The notes: generated by a model not told the origin, from the sequence alone. DNA of 64,000 nt from Saccharum officinarum (GCA_020631735.1 CM036168.1:98064932-98128931); one strand, 5' to 3'; shown: positions 32,996-54,221, counted from the first letter of the stretch. A program made the numbers and translations.

Positions 32996-33347
32996 GAACA
33001 TCTCCAACAGAACCCCCTACTTGACCCCTTACTTCAGATTTAGGTAGCAGAGACAAAAAAAAAACTAACTCCAACAGGCCCTTTACTAGACCCCCTATAT
33101 TTGTTGGCCTCCTACTTTTCCCCTCCACTCTCTACTTCTGTTGGCCCCCTACTCTTCACCGTGCAAATCTGGATGAGAGAGATGACAAAAGAGCCCCACG
33201 CGTCATTGACTACTAAAACGAATTTGAGTAGTATGATTTAGGTAGCATTGATGAAGTTAGAAGTAAAATATGAGTACTATCAAAATAGGTGGATTCCTAA
33301 ATAAAGAAGTAGGAGGCGTGTTTTAGCCAGTACGGCTCGAGATGCTC
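32996..33347. mobile_element. PIF/Harbinger (Tourist-like) MITE close to the kinase start
   Basis: The left end GAACATCTCCAACAG and right end CTCGAGATGCTC are inverted relatives of the common grass terminus GAGCATCTCCAACAG. TTA flanks both ends (32993-32995 and 33348-33350), the expected 3-base duplication. The 352-base body is non-coding. It ends about 200 bases upstream of the kinase ATG. Confidence 0.8.
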
Positions 33348-33548
33348 TTAGCCCGCACAGCAGTTTTTACTGCTCTGTAGGCTGTGTAGGCTCTGTACTC
33401 TCCTCTGCTTCCCCCTCTCCTCCGCCTTCTCTCTCTCCGCAGGCCGTATCCTTCCTCCCTCGGCTCCTCTCCTCTCCCCCACCACCCCAGCGCCCCAAAT
33501 GCCGCTCCAACCCTAACCTCCCGCCCCGCCTTCTGATCTCGGGCGGCC

Positions 33549-42291
<8,743 letters not shown>

Positions 42292-42334
42292 AACCACACC
42301 CTCGTTCATATGTGTGCATGTAGTTAGGCCCTTG

Positions 42335-42352
42335 CCCCCCCCCCCCCCCCCC
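42335..42352 (+). repeat. Run of 18 C in the kinase 3' UTR region
   Basis: A homopolymer of C, followed by CATCATCATC, lies about 45 bases after the stop codon. It is likely to vary in length and to be a sequencing-error hot spot. Confidence 0.8.
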
Positions 42353-42359
42353 TCATCAT

Positions 42360-45300
42360 CATGATTATCTTGCGTGGAAATTTAGATAGGTGGAACCCTC
42401 TGACTGTCTTACCTGTGTAATTAGCTATCCCGGTTTCGCTGACAAGCACCGAGCCAAATGATGTACCGAATGGTGTGCTCCTGCTTTCACCTGTTTGATC
42501 CTGTGGCACCTGATGCCAAGTGTTCAATACAATGTTTTTGCAATCTTGAAATGCAGTTTGTTGACCTACCGTGCTGCCCGGTGGCCAAGTTCATTACGTG
42601 CTTCTTCTATTGGGAAACGCCGAATAATGTGTTCGGAAGTGGCGTCCTACTCCTACCTGTAATGTGATGCCAAAATAGAAGATATGATGCAATGTTCACC
42701 TGGACCTTAGTACATTAGGTGGGTGCAACGCAAACAAAATCGGATGCTGTTCTATCTGCCATGCAAATTGGTCTGACTCTGATGCTTTCGTGATCGGGAA
42801 GCCGCCGGAGCGATGATGGTGCCGGCGTCCAACCACGTGTAGGAAATCCTCGGAGCAATACAATGCTTCTTCATCAGCCATGGATGCATCTGCTTCTGCT
42901 GGAGTGCACAAATAAAGACTGATGGCATCATCAGGCGTGGAGCATAAGTAGATAGATGAGGTTAATGTGGTCAAATTCCGAGGACAAGGTAGCCGGGAAG
43001 CATACGGCTCCATTTGACGAGCATGAAGCATCTGGGGCGGTGGTGAAGTGAGAATCCGTCCGAGAGATCACCGCTTTCCGCCACGGCATAGCATCATCAT
43101 CATGTGCCGATGCTCGCTAGTACATACAGTACGTACCACCACCCCCAGCCAAAACGGACCTGAACTGCCGTGACATGCCCGTGCACGCCGCTGCTGGTGC
43201 TGGGTATGCATGCCTGCCTACTCGAACCGCACCGTACCAACTATCGTGGAATAATATCTCTATCCGCTACTACTACTAGTGTGCTGCCGTCGTCAAAAAG
43301 GCGGATGCGACTTACTACAAGGTGGGCGGTTCTACGAGCCGGCCACGCGCGCGCCAGAGAAGTGGCATGGTCAGCCATGTAAAGTTGGCTCAGGTTGAAG
43401 TCACTCGTCACCGGTCTCCACCACTGGCAGTGGCACTGGTATACCTCAGCGCCACCACTCGCTCCACCCGTCAGCACTGGCGCGGACAGCGCAACGTGGC
43501 CGCGCCGGCCGACGTCAAATCGGAAGGGGGGAGGGGAAGGAAAGGAAAGGAAAGGGAAGCTCAAGGCCGCAACGCAACGTGCGCCGGGAGGCCTGGAGCT
43601 GGCGTTGGCAGCGACCGACCGGCCCACCTCACTGGGCACTGGCCCTCCCAGCCTCTGCTACGCGAGCGTGCGTGCGGCGCGCCGCCAAGACGCGCGCAAG
43701 AATTGCTCAGTGGGCGACTGAGGTCGTGGACCTTGGACGTACGCAGGGGCTGTCGGCAGCTAGCGCGCTCGTGCGCATTCCGTTCCCACCGCGACTGCTT
43801 GCGGCGCTGCGCCTATTGGCTCCGCTCCCTGTTGCTGTTGCTGCTAGTGCTAGTGCTAGTGCTGCGCCGCCACTGGCTCTGCGTGTTTGTGCCGCGGTGG
43901 CAGCGGCGCAGAGGTGCCACTGGCTCTGCGGCGCGGCACCGTCCGGTGGGTTACGATTTCCTCCGAACGTCACGAGAGCGTCGCGACACCGCACACATGT
44001 CGGAGTCCAACTATGGTCTAGTATATCTTACTACACACATTGCGGAGGTATATCTTACTACACACAAATGTCGGAGTCGAACTATGCGCGGGAAAATGTA
44101 AGATGCACCGCAAATGAGGTAGGGACCGGCCGGAGCTGCCGCGCGCGGCCGAACGGGACGGATCGAGGCTAATCCATCAATCAATGCGTCTGCTGTCAGC
44201 TTTGCCGACAAATCAACGAAATAACAACGCGCCCGGGTCCTGGTCCTGGTTCATGTGGCGGGCTGATCTGATAGCAGCAGTCTGGATCTTTCCGCGGCGG
44301 TGATCGATCGATGTCTATCTCTACATGCAGGCAGCTGCAGTTAGGAGTGTGTCCATTGTCGAAACGTGACGGATCGGGGCGGGACAGCATGGCTTCCTGC
44401 AGGCTCCAGCCCTTCCATCCCCATGCTAGCTAGCTGGTCGCGTTGAACGAGTTTAATGCATGCAAACAAGATACGGCAGAGGAACCCATCTCATTCAGCC
44501 AGCCTCTCGGGAAATTGTCGCACGAGGAGCTAAGCTACCATGCCGAAACATAGTGCCCAGCTTTCCTTTGTTCTCGGGTGGGCAGCATAGCAATGCATGC
44601 CTGCCGATGCGACAAATTAACCAAGACCACTGGATCGAACGGTGCTCAATGCATGGCAGGGAATCTTTGCCGATTTGATCATTCATTGATAGATAGATTA
44701 GATATGCTCAGGATTTCTGTTCACGTCGGAACAGCTTCGATAGATCATCATCATGTCAAATTGTCAACTGCCAAGCAAAGCTCATCAGGTTGCCGACGGC
44801 TTATTTTGTCTGATTACAATTGCGGCGGCCGGCCGGACTATCGGGATAGGAATCAGCAGGCTACGAATCTAGACCAGACAACTGAGTGAAGCAGCCGTCG
44901 GCCCGTAGCACACAATTCCTGCATTGCAATGAACCGCGATACCCAGACAAGTGACATCCACGTGTCGCCACGCCGCCGCTCATGCTCTTCTCCGCCTTCT
45001 GCCTGGCTTCTGTCGTCTCGCTCTTTATCCCAAAACTTAATCTGTCCTTTTAACATAAACGGATAAACGCCACAGCGATCCTCCATTAAATTTGTCGACA
45101 CTTGGCGCTTTGCACTACTCCCACTATGTGTCGCCATCGGTAGGAGGCCAAGTGGCCCACCCTAATTAATGTCTTAGCCATCACTCCATAACACCAAATA
45201 ATATAACTGTCACTCTGCCCACGCGGCAGCCAGCGAGACCGTGAGAGGCTAGGGTAGTGCCAATGCTAGAAATAATATGTAATTTTTATATTTATTAATT

Positions 45301-45410
45301 TATATGGATATTATTATATATAGAAACTATACTCTACAGAATAATTTTTGTTTAATTAAATGTCTTCTCTCTCCATCATTTAACTATTACATCTCTTCAT
45401 ATTTTAGTTC
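42360..45410. other. Intergenic region without supported gene
   Basis: GC-rich between about 43300 and 44200, with overlapping chance frames on both strands. A short direct repeat (TATATCTTACTACACACA, two copies near 44026-44062 with TGTCGGAGTC beside each) is visible. From 45250 the sequence becomes AT-rich. No frame shows conserved motifs that I recognise. Confidence 0.4.
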
Positions 45411-45414
45411 ACAC

Positions 45415-45755
45415 TAGCAAAAATGTCCGTGCGTAACCACAGGAGAAAAAAACTATCAAACGTTAATAGAAAGCAAGGAGTGATCTTACATATCTACCAC
45501 ATGGCATGCACCATGTGCCTCGCTAGTGCCAAATGGCGTGTGTTGTTTGTATAGATGCGGAACCGGCCCCGATAATGTCCGGAGTCTTCTCGGTGTGACA
45601 GTGTTGTCGATGTAGATGTGGAGACGTTATGGATGAGTTAAGTCTCACCTCCTCGATGCGGCGGCATCGTAAGCGTAGGGGCTATTGTTGGTGGCGTCCA
45701 TGGTTGTCCCAACATCGTCCGGTGGAGTGATGTTGCCTCTTTATTATTAGATATA
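45415..45755. mobile_element. Small repeat beginning near CACTAGCAAAAATGTCCGTG, unclassified
   Basis: The head CACTAGCAAAAATGTCCGTGCG and the tail CCTCTTTATTATTAGATATAG resemble the ends of an abundant grass intergenic repeat. The same tail recurs near 52046 and 52950. I cannot assign a superfamily. Confidence 0.35.
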
Positions 45756-45853
45756 GAGGCATAGATATACTTACTCATGGTTGCTTCTTCTATACGTTTC
45801 CATGTAGACGTGGTCTGGTTTGTTGACGTTACCAATAGTGATATGGAAGTATG

Positions 45854-47029
45854 TGATGGGAACGTGATTCCCGATCTTCCGTCAGGTTCAAGATAACTAT
45901 CGATTTGGTCGGGAGCGACACACCGATCCGGCTTCAGATAACAAAGACCCGAACCCTGCAATCTTAGCACCACGTCTCCTTTGGTTATCAACCGTGTCAC
46001 AATCCGGTTGACCTCGCCACGAAGGTTAATCCCTGCTGCGAATCGAAGAACACAAGCAAGAACAAGATAAAACACAACTCAACTGAAGTGACAATTGTAG
46101 ATGAATGATTAAGCACTCGAAGTTGGGGTCTCGCAAACCGATAGACGGTGACTGTCAATGGACAGAATGATCTAAGCAAAACTCCCAAACCCTAACATAG
46201 GTGGCGGATATTGATTATAAAGCCTAAGTGGCATCCAAGGACCCCTACTCACGTCGCTAAAAATCTTGACACGTTATAAGGGCCAAACGACCAAAAGACG
46301 GCGACGCAGCGCCCTGACAGATTCTGGACATCAATTTGTTTCGACAATTCCCGTTGACTCTAATGGAATTTGGGCCTCAAACCAAAGTCATTGGTTAGCT
46401 TATAAAATTATCTTTCCATCCATATGTGGATCATCAAAAACGGATTCCGAATGCGTTCTGGACGTCCATTTTACTACAGACTGGTCCTGGAGCCCGAGAT
46501 GGACTCGAACTTGATATGGATTGGGCCTCCAACTTGGCTCGGACGCCCTTACTTGACTCATAAGGTGGTGGCCAAGGAAGAGGACGTCCTTGGCATCTCT
46601 TAGGTGTTCTCCATCTTTTTGGGGCGTGCTCCAACTTGGGTCTGGGTCCCAAGTGTAAATAACAAGCCCGCGACAACGCCGTAGCACCCGACAGAAATAG
46701 CGGCAGAATGTCTCGATAATTTGGAGGCCTTGCCAATATCATATTGAGGTGGGACCAGATCTATTTGAAAGTCCATCAAGTGCTCATTGACCTCGATCGC
46801 ACACCGGATGGATGAGTTATGGCCTTCCCAATGAGGCACTATCGGGCTGTCGACGAACCGAAAGTTCAACTTTGATGGACTTACACTTTGAGACACATTT
46901 ATACCTACATTCAAATAACGACATGTACATGTGGAACCAAGTAAATTATACCTAAAATTACTATGCAAATGTAAGAACGAGCGCACCTTATAATCAATAG
47001 TCGTATCCAAGGGTGTCATGTCGTCATCA
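45854..47029 (-). repeat. 3' LTR of the gag-only Gypsy element
   Basis: In the element's own direction it begins TGATGACGACATGACACC and ends TCACGTTCCCATCA. It is 1176 bases, bounded outside by GTATG and inside by the purine tract. Confidence 0.88.
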
Positions 47030-47225
47030 TCCTCCCCTTCTTGACAACAAACCGTCCTCGGTTTGAGCTTAGTTGGAGGACAGATTATAGATAGTAGCCA
47101 ATATTGTTCCCCTTCTTGAAATTTATCCTGTTGCTTTATAACAAAACTTGGGGATCTTGACATGACATGATTATATCTATTGTAGGCCTCGAAATTATCA
47201 TATTGTTGCACAACAAAAGGAGATT

Positions 47226-48596
47226 TCATATTTGAACAACTCTGTGTACCATATACTCTCCTTTATTATTATATTTGTCAATAAAGTGAAATGTACATCT
47301 AGATGATCGTGACAAATTAGCAAACCAAAATTTCTCTTCCAAAGTAGTAAGAGCACATAGAGTGTCAAACTCAATATAACCCAAAGTATCTAAAGAATAC
47401 AATAATTTTAGCTCATCTTTTTCAGCAACAATAGGAAGCAAATTCTTATTTTTAGCACAAGTATTTGGTTCTAAAACAAATGTATCATGCTCATTGAAAT
47501 TCTTATTTTCAGCACAAGTATTCGGTTCCAAAACAAAAGCATCATGCTCATTCACTAGTTGTGGCATATGTATATTAAAAGCATTGTCACACAACTCTTC
47601 TTTATCACAAGCACTGTCTGAACAATTATTTTGTGACAAAGGAAATTCAGACTTTATGTCCACTAAATGTTGCTCTATTATAGCATGAGTGGTGGACAAA
47701 TTCAGCACATCATCACCAATTTAAACATTATCATATTTTGTAGCAAGCATAAAAGGATCTTCCAGTTTAGGTACTTGGTAATTTTTATTTTTAATATCAA
47801 CCTCTTTGTTCTTTGTAGAAACACTCTCTTTATGAAGTTGTATAATTTTAGTCGAGTTTAAAATTTTACCATGCTCCAAAGTGGGTGTGGAAGGTGGTGG
47901 TGAAGATGCTGCTGTAGCGGTGGAAACGGCCACTCGTCTGCTTATCGCAGTCTTGATCTTCATGAATGCTTGCTCCACCCTTGCTAAAACCTAGTTGAGG
48001 TTGTCGCCAATGTTGGTCTGGTTCTTTTGTTGATGTCTCTGCAATTCTTTTTCCGCAAGCATAGCTAGCTAAAATAATTGGTTTGTAGTGTTAAAATCTT
48101 TATAATAAACAATATCCTGAATTTCATGTCTCAAACCACCATAAAAACGACACACTTTATCCTCCGGATCCTCCTCTATCCCACAACATATTGCACACTT
48201 TTGAAACTCTACATAATATTCCTGGACAGACATATTACCTTGCTCTAAGCGTTGCATTTTACGTTTATAAGATGGAGGAATAAAATGATCACGTATTGCT
48301 TCTTTAAGTCTATCCCATGATTGAGGTTGTTGATGCGAATTGCCTAGTTCTCGCCACCAGAATTGAGCAAAATCTTTGAATTCCCTAGTAGCATATTTAA
48401 CTCTATGTTTCTCAGGAACTAGGTGTGAATTAAACTCTTGTTCTACAGCCATCTCCCAATCAAAATATTTTTCTCCATCATAAAATTCAGAATAGAATGG
48501 TATGGTTAATTTACCTCTCATACCTTGATTATTATAATATATTTGTGATGGTTGATTTGTTTTTATCTGATCCATCCTTGCAAACATCTGGTCCAT
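47226..48596 (-). pseudogene. Gypsy gag protein gene with three in-frame stops
   Basis: From ATG 48596 the minus strand reads a retrotransposon gag domain: FYDGEKYFDWEMAVEQEF, ATREFKDFAQFWWREL, then DHFIPPSYKRKMQRLEQGNM, VQEYYVEFQKCAICCG. These are typical of Ty3/Gypsy capsid proteins. The same frame continues through TAG (48069), TAG (about 47989) and TAA (47721) to a TGA at 47226, about 457 codons in all. Each early stop could be a glutamine codon changed by C to T. Downstream an unusual tandem repeat occurs, NEHDAFVLEPNTCAENKNF followed by a near copy. There is no zinc knuckle or protease. Confidence 0.75.
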
Positions 48597-48599
48597 GAT

Positions 48600-49720
48600 T
48601 TCCTGTAATTCACACTTAAACAGAAACTCGTTGTTTGATTAGAATTCAAAACAAATGTCTTGTCAACTTTTTATGGGTTAGTGGAATCACACTCTCACAC
48701 GTCTTGTCAAGCTCTTACGAGTGTTCTTACCAACGCAAAGCAGTGGACGGTACAACCGGTGACTGGTTCGTGATACCTGTGAGGGCATGACACCAAGATT
48801 GCAAGGATCTTTTTCTATACTGATCTGGAGTATATATGTGGAGCTTGGAAGGCACACAAAGAATAAATATATATATGTGGCACACAATTCAGTAATAGAT
48901 AGCAATATTGAATAAATGTCTAGAGCACTTGTCCTAGTTGCTGGCCTATACGTGTTCCTAGTAACAGTTGTGACACACAAGGGAGTAAAACAAGTATAAA
49001 AGATAACAATGAAAATACGGACAAGGCAAAAGGCACCACAAATAATAGAGATACCGAGTGTTTCTTATGTGCTCCTTTTTGATCTCTTCTCTTCTCTTTT
49101 GCTATTTTTTCTTTTCTTTTTTTGTCCAAATTTTTTCCCTGCTTTTGCTCTTTTGATACTTTTTTCTTAGCAAGGAGCACACAACAATAAATTTTAAAAA
49201 AATTAAGCTCAATTGGATAAAAAATGTGGCCTATAGAAAATCAGGATTGTGCTTCAAAAAGCATATCAAAACTTGTGGGCCTGGAAACTCAATTTTTCTG
49301 ATCGAATTTTGCAAATCTAATTTTTATGAACCCAGCTTTGCTGGGATGAAACGGATCTAAAATTTTCTGGCATTCTCCGTAGATATAAAATTTACCCTGT
49401 TTCGAGTTCGGATGTAAAAGTTGTGACTGTTTTAAGGAAACTGCTCAAATCAGGGTTTCAGTGGACACAAGATGCAAACTGATGATGATACGGAATAGCG
49501 GCGGCTGGAGGGATCAACACAAACTAGAAAAGAACACAATCTAAACCAGCAACAAGACCTTGACCTAGGACACAAACTTAATACGGTGGACTCTGAAACT
49601 GAAATATGCAAAGGCTATGGCGCGGATGGTTGTAGGATAGGAGACAAATATGGCGGTGGACTATGGGACGAAGGTGAAAATCAACTAAACTAGGATAAAT
49701 ATGAACTTGATGGTATACCT
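48600..49720 (-). other. Untranslated leader of the gag-only Gypsy element
   Basis: The stretch between gag and the primer site codes for nothing I recognise. A T/C-rich block on the plus strand (49065-49165) gives a lysine-rich chance frame on the minus strand. Confidence 0.5.
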
Positions 49721-49722
49721 GA

Positions 49723-49735
49723 GGCTCTAATACCA
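49723..49735 (-). other. Primer-binding site of the gag-only Gypsy element
   Basis: TGGTATTAGAGCC on the minus strand, two bases after the LTR end, matches the tRNA-Met site with one change. Confidence 0.75.
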
Positions 49736-49737
49736 CT

Positions 49738-50904
49738 TGATGGGAACGTGATTCCTGATCTCCCGTCAGGTTTAAGATAACTATCGATTTGGTCGGGAGT
49801 GACACACCGATCCGGCTTCAGATCACAAAGACCCGAACCCTGCAATCTTAGCACCACGTCTCCTTTGGTTATCAACCGTGTCACAATCCGGTTGACCTCG
49901 CTACGAAGGTTAATCCCTGCTGTGAATCGAAGAACACAAGCAAGAACAAGATAAAACGCAACTCAACTGAAGTGACAATTGTAGATGAATGATTAAACAC
50001 TCGAAGTTGGGGTCTCGCAAACCGATAGACGGCGACTGTCAATGGACAGAATGATCTAAGCAAAACCCCCAAACCCTAAAATAGGTGGCGGATATTGATT
50101 ATAAAGTCTAAGTGGCATACAAGGATCCCTACTCACGTCGCTAAGAAATCTTGACACGTTACAAGGGCCAAACGACCCAAAAGACGGCGACGCAGCGCCC
50201 TGACAGATTCTGGACGTCAACTTATTTTGATGATTCTCGTTGACTCCAATAGAATTTGGGCCTCAAACCAAAGTCATTGGTTAGCTTATAAAATTATCTT
50301 TCCATCCATATATGGATCATCGAAAACGGAGTCCGAATGCGTTCTGGGCGTCCATTTTACTACAGACTGGTCCTGGATCCCGAGATGGACTCGAACTTGA
50401 TATGGATTGGGCCTTCAACTTAGCTTGGACGCCCTTGCTTGACTCATAGGGTGGTGGCAAGGAAGAGGACGTACTTGGGCATCTCTTAGGTGTTCTCCAT
50501 CTTCTTGGGCGTGCTCCAACTTGGGCCTAGGTCCCAAGTGTAAGTAACAAATGCCGTAGCACCCGACAGAAATAGCGGCAGAATGTCTCGATAATTTGGA
50601 GGCCTTGCCAATGTGATATTGAGGTGGGACCAGATCTAATAAGCTTTCCATCAAGTGCTAATTGACCTCGATCGCACACCGGATGGATGAGTTATGGCCT
50701 TCCCAATGAGGCACTATCGGGCTGTCGACGAACCGAAAGTTCAACTTTGATGGACTTACACTTTGAGACACATTTGTACCTACATTCAAATAACGACATG
50801 TACATGTGGAACCAAGTAAATTGTACATAAAATTACTATGCAAATCTAGGAACGAGCGTACCTTATAATCAATGGTCGTATCCGATGGTGTCATGTCCTC
50901 ATCA
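49738..50904 (-). repeat. 5' LTR of the gag-only Gypsy element
   Basis: It is collinear with 45854-47029 with scattered substitutions and small indels, 1167 bases. GTATG follows directly outside. Confidence 0.88.
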
Positions 50905-50951
50905 GTATGGCTCATGAAGTTATATGGCTGCCGCAAGTTTTGAGGGAAAAG

Positions 50952-51305
50952 AGAGCCGAGCTAGGCTTGGGTGGCTAGCAGAGCCAAGTGTGTTGCTGCC
51001 GGCGTGAGTTTGATTCCCTGAATCGACTCATGTCTCTCACCGGAATTTATTCCCAAAAATAATCTATGGCCTCTATCGTGTGGAGCCACAAAGGGTGTCG
51101 CCTACAGAGCCTGGTGATCTCAAAAAGATGCGGTCTTCCAATCTGCATGTAGTTGTAGATCTAATTGTGTACACGTGGTATGTGTGGGGTGTGTGTGGGT
51201 AGATCTAGTTGTGTACACGTGGTGTGTGTGGTGGGTAGATCTAGTTGTGTAGACGTGGGCGTGTGTGTTCGTGCATGAGCCCAGATGAGAGGCTTTCCAA
51301 AAAAA
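50952..51305 (+). mobile_element. SINE with Pol III box motifs and long target duplication
   Basis: A box-A-like GGTGGCTAGCAGAG (50971-50984) and a box-B-like GAGTTTGATTCCC (51006-51018) are about 25 bases apart, as in tRNA-derived SINEs. The 3' end is AGGCTTTCC plus A8. AAGTTTTGAGGG(G)AAAA flanks both sides (50936-50951 and about 51307-51322). The 3' half contains about three copies of GTAGATCTAGTTGTGTACAC with GT-rich spacers (51157-51265). Confidence 0.75.
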
Positions 51306-51798
51306 AAGTTTTGAGGGGAAAAAAATTTGGTGAGCTACACCATGAACAGTGCCAGGTGGAGTAGTGTTTGAACTTTTTTTCAGCTCTTCTTCTTACCATG
51401 GCCAACCAGAGCTCTGGCTTGCATGGCTTGTTCACTTTTTTTTTTGTATTTTCTCTATCTTGATCTCATCTGATTAGGCCATATCTGTAGTGCTTTTTTG
51501 CCAACCGTGGCCGCCACGTCCACGTCTATTTTTCCCTCTCTTCCACGCTCCAGAAACCGACTTGATTTCGATATTGATATCAATATCGATAGGGATAGTT
51601 TCCCTATTTAGATTTGGATTAAGATCTCTATTCAACTTACTCACGATAGGAAGTATCTATTTGATTAGGATTCATAGTGATCCATGTTACCTAAAAAACA
51701 TGTCCAAGCCATAAATTAAGATTCCTATTCAGCTTACTATGATATAGGAGAGATCTATTTAGATTAGTATTCCTATCTATATAGGCCACTCAAGAAAT

Positions 51799-51933
51799 CT
51801 TGGCTCTGTTCAGCTGGCTGTATTTTTACCTAATGCTGATGTTGATACTGATACTGATTTGTTGTGAGAGAAAAAAATATTGTTACATTGACTGACTGAT
51901 TTTGGCTGATAAGCTGAAGCGAACAGAGCCAAG
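51799..51933. mobile_element. Short MITE with TTGGCTCTGTTCAGC termini
   Basis: The ends CTTGGCTCTGTTCAGC and GCGAACAGAGCCAAG form an inverted pair. Internal TGTTGTGAGAGAAAAA and GGCTGATAAGCTGAA are shared with the MITE at 52392. It is 135 bases and non-coding. Confidence 0.7.
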
Positions 51934-52061
51934 GTACATATATATAAAGCAGAGCAAGGGAGCTATAGACAAACATGAACGGAGACACTTCTACGTTCAT
52001 GGAGTTAGTTAAGAAGACCATACAAAAAGATGAGAAGAAATTTACCTCTTTATTATTAGAG

Positions 52062-52064
<3 letters not shown>

Positions 52065-52152
<88 letters not shown>
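52065..52152. repeat. (TA)44 microsatellite
   Basis: Eighty-eight bases of uninterrupted TA follow GAGGTG. A Tyr/Ile frame across it is an artefact of the repeat. A shorter TA run lies at 52378-52390. Confidence 0.95.
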
Positions 52153-52153
<1 letters not shown>

Positions 52154-52391
52154 CCCTACAACTGGCTGTAAAATAATTTATTCTGTACCCACTTTAAATT
52201 ACGATAATTGATATGCTAATTTATGAGAATATAGTAACTCCTTACTATGTGATTTATTATAACATTATGGTAATTCAACTATCGTAAATATATATTGACA
52301 TTGTCGTAAATTAGTATATAAAATTATTGTAAATAGAGGTGGCTACAAAATAACTTATGTTGTAACTAGCTATAGAGTATATATATATATA

Positions 52392-52520
52392 GGCCCCGTT
52401 CGGCTGTACTGATAAGTCAGCTGAAAAACATTGTTGGCTGATTTGCGGTGAGAGAAAAACGCTGTTTCAGTTAAAAAAATAAGCTGAAAAATATAGATTA
52501 TAAGCCGGATGAACAGAGCC
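52392..52520. mobile_element. Second MITE of the GGCCCTGTTCGGCT type
   Basis: The left end GGCCCCGTTCGGCTGTACTG and right end GCCGGATGAACAGAGCC are imperfect inverted copies. Internal GGTGAGAGAAAAACGCTGTTTC and AAGCTGAAAAATA relate it to the MITE at 51799. Confidence 0.7.
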
Positions 52521-52559
52521 ATAATTGCTTCTATCGACCCATTGTGTACTCGAAAAAGG

Positions 52560-54221
52560 CAAAAATAATTAAAAACAGAAAAGAAAGATACGTACCTGAA
52601 CTGAGCTCCCGTTGGACACCGCTCAGCCGGATCTCCGTCACCTATGGTCGGGAGTTTTCTTACGCTTTTCCTTTTATTTTGTTTTAGTCAGTTAATTAAT
52701 GTCTATGTGGGAAGTAAAAAGCTATGTTAAAAGAGACGCTTTGCTACATATAAAGTAAAATAAGATTTTGTCTACTTTATTTTATATTTGAATTAGGATT
52801 CCTATTTCTATTTAGGTTATTCAGGTTCGGAGAGATCTATTTGTCCTAAGTATCTACGGTCATATAAGTCTAGACGGAAAAAACTCTCGACTACCGGTAG
52901 TTAGGGGGTAGAAGAAAAAATGGATGAACGAAAAAAACTTAAAATTTTGCCTCTTTATTATTAGGTATAGATGTAGACATGATTACTTATTTAAGAACAA
53001 TTTCCTCATCTCTCTTCTTTAATTGCAGTGATACATTATCTCTTTGATTAGTTGACACCCTAATTAATGAACATAGAAATCATCTGGTTTCATGGCTGGG
53101 AGTACTCTTATTACCGGTCACCACAACCAAGAGGCAACACGATAAGAATGGGGCAGTGTGTGTAATCATCTCAGAAAATGGAAACACGGGATATATGCCA
53201 TGGCAAACCAAGCTCACACATGAAATCCTATCTAGTCGTGTAAACAAAGCCCACAAACACCAGATCTACTATCTTTTTTTTAATAAAGGAAAGATATATT
53301 CTGGCTTTAACCCATCCTCTGACGAGGACGCATCGATCACACCACAGTTATTACATGTAGAAGTCAGCCACAGTAATAACCAAAGCATGTGACCTAAAGA
53401 GGAAATATTCGAGACATCAAACACTAAGCATTGATGTACGCTAAAAAACTTACAAGAACAAAATCTCAAACATGATCATCATCATGTAGTCACCTCTTCC
53501 TAGATTTTTTTGTGACATCAATTCCAGAAGAACCAATCTTGCCAACTAAATCTTGAGCCAATCTTGCATATGTAAAGAACATCTATGCTTACTAACAAGA
53601 GAAATCAAACTAGCCTCATGGCCTCGAACAAGGGCACTGTAAGACCTATACGACACCAACTGCTATGGGAGACATTGTATACTAAAACCTAGAAACAACA
53701 AGAAGCCATCAAGATCGTCATTGTCGAATGATGCTAGGACATCTGGATCCATCCATTGCGACGTCTCCGACGGCGACGAGAGAATGACATAAAAAAAAGT
53801 CACTATAGCATGAACAAAGAAATCAGTGCTAGTTTTTCATAAATGGCATCCACATGCATCACAACTAGCGAGAGTAGAGGCAAGTAATGACCAGTCGGAG
53901 CCGCCGCTATTACCCTCTAGCACCACCCACAACCAACACTACTACGCTAAACAATCGTCATTGAAGCACCTAGGAGTATGTATCCACCATTAGACCCGTT
54001 TGAAAAGGGCTGCCACAATGCAGATCCAGTCACAAAGAATGACCTCCACCATCGTACGCAATGCACTGACCATCGAACCAAAAGATCGAGACTGGTGCAA
54101 ACCGAGCCAGAGGTGACCTTGACCACTAACATACGACAACCCCCTACACCAGCCAGGCCATCACATTATTTGGCAGCGGCAACCCACACTAGACAAGCCG
54201 TGGTCCATGTGTGGATCTAAG
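52560..54221. other. Intergenic stretch left of the CACTA element
   Basis: No gene can be supported. The motif CCTCTTTATTATTAGGTATAG near 52950 matches the tails at 45740 and 52046. Frames at 53156-53392 and 53978-54220 have no conserved motifs. Confidence 0.35.

Larger units (their letters stand above)
45854..50904 (-). mobile_element. Complete non-autonomous Ty3/Gypsy retrotransposon with gag only
   Basis: LTRs at 45854-47029 and 49738-50904 are flanked by a perfect 5-base duplication GTATG (45849-45853 and 50905-50909). On the minus strand the right LTR is the 5' LTR. Next to it lies the primer site TGGTATTAGAGCC (49735-49723), and a purine tract AAGAAGGGGAGGA precedes the 3' LTR. The interior (2.7 kb) encodes a gag-like protein only; reverse transcriptase and integrase are absent. 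The LTRs differ at many positions, so it is clearly older than the Gypsy element at 3.7 kb. Confidence 0.92.

Noticed and set aside
32011..33128. Long Pro/Ser/Arg/Gly-rich frames on both strands (up to 279 codons)
   Set aside because: They are mirror images in CCT/CCG low-complexity DNA, cross a run of 19 C, and have no domain.
43322..44172. 197- and 259-codon frames downstream of the kinase
   Set aside because: Overlapping frames in GC-rich DNA, with no conserved motifs or splice support.
52062..52211. Frame with a long Tyr-Ile repeat
   Set aside because: It is translation of the TA microsatellite.
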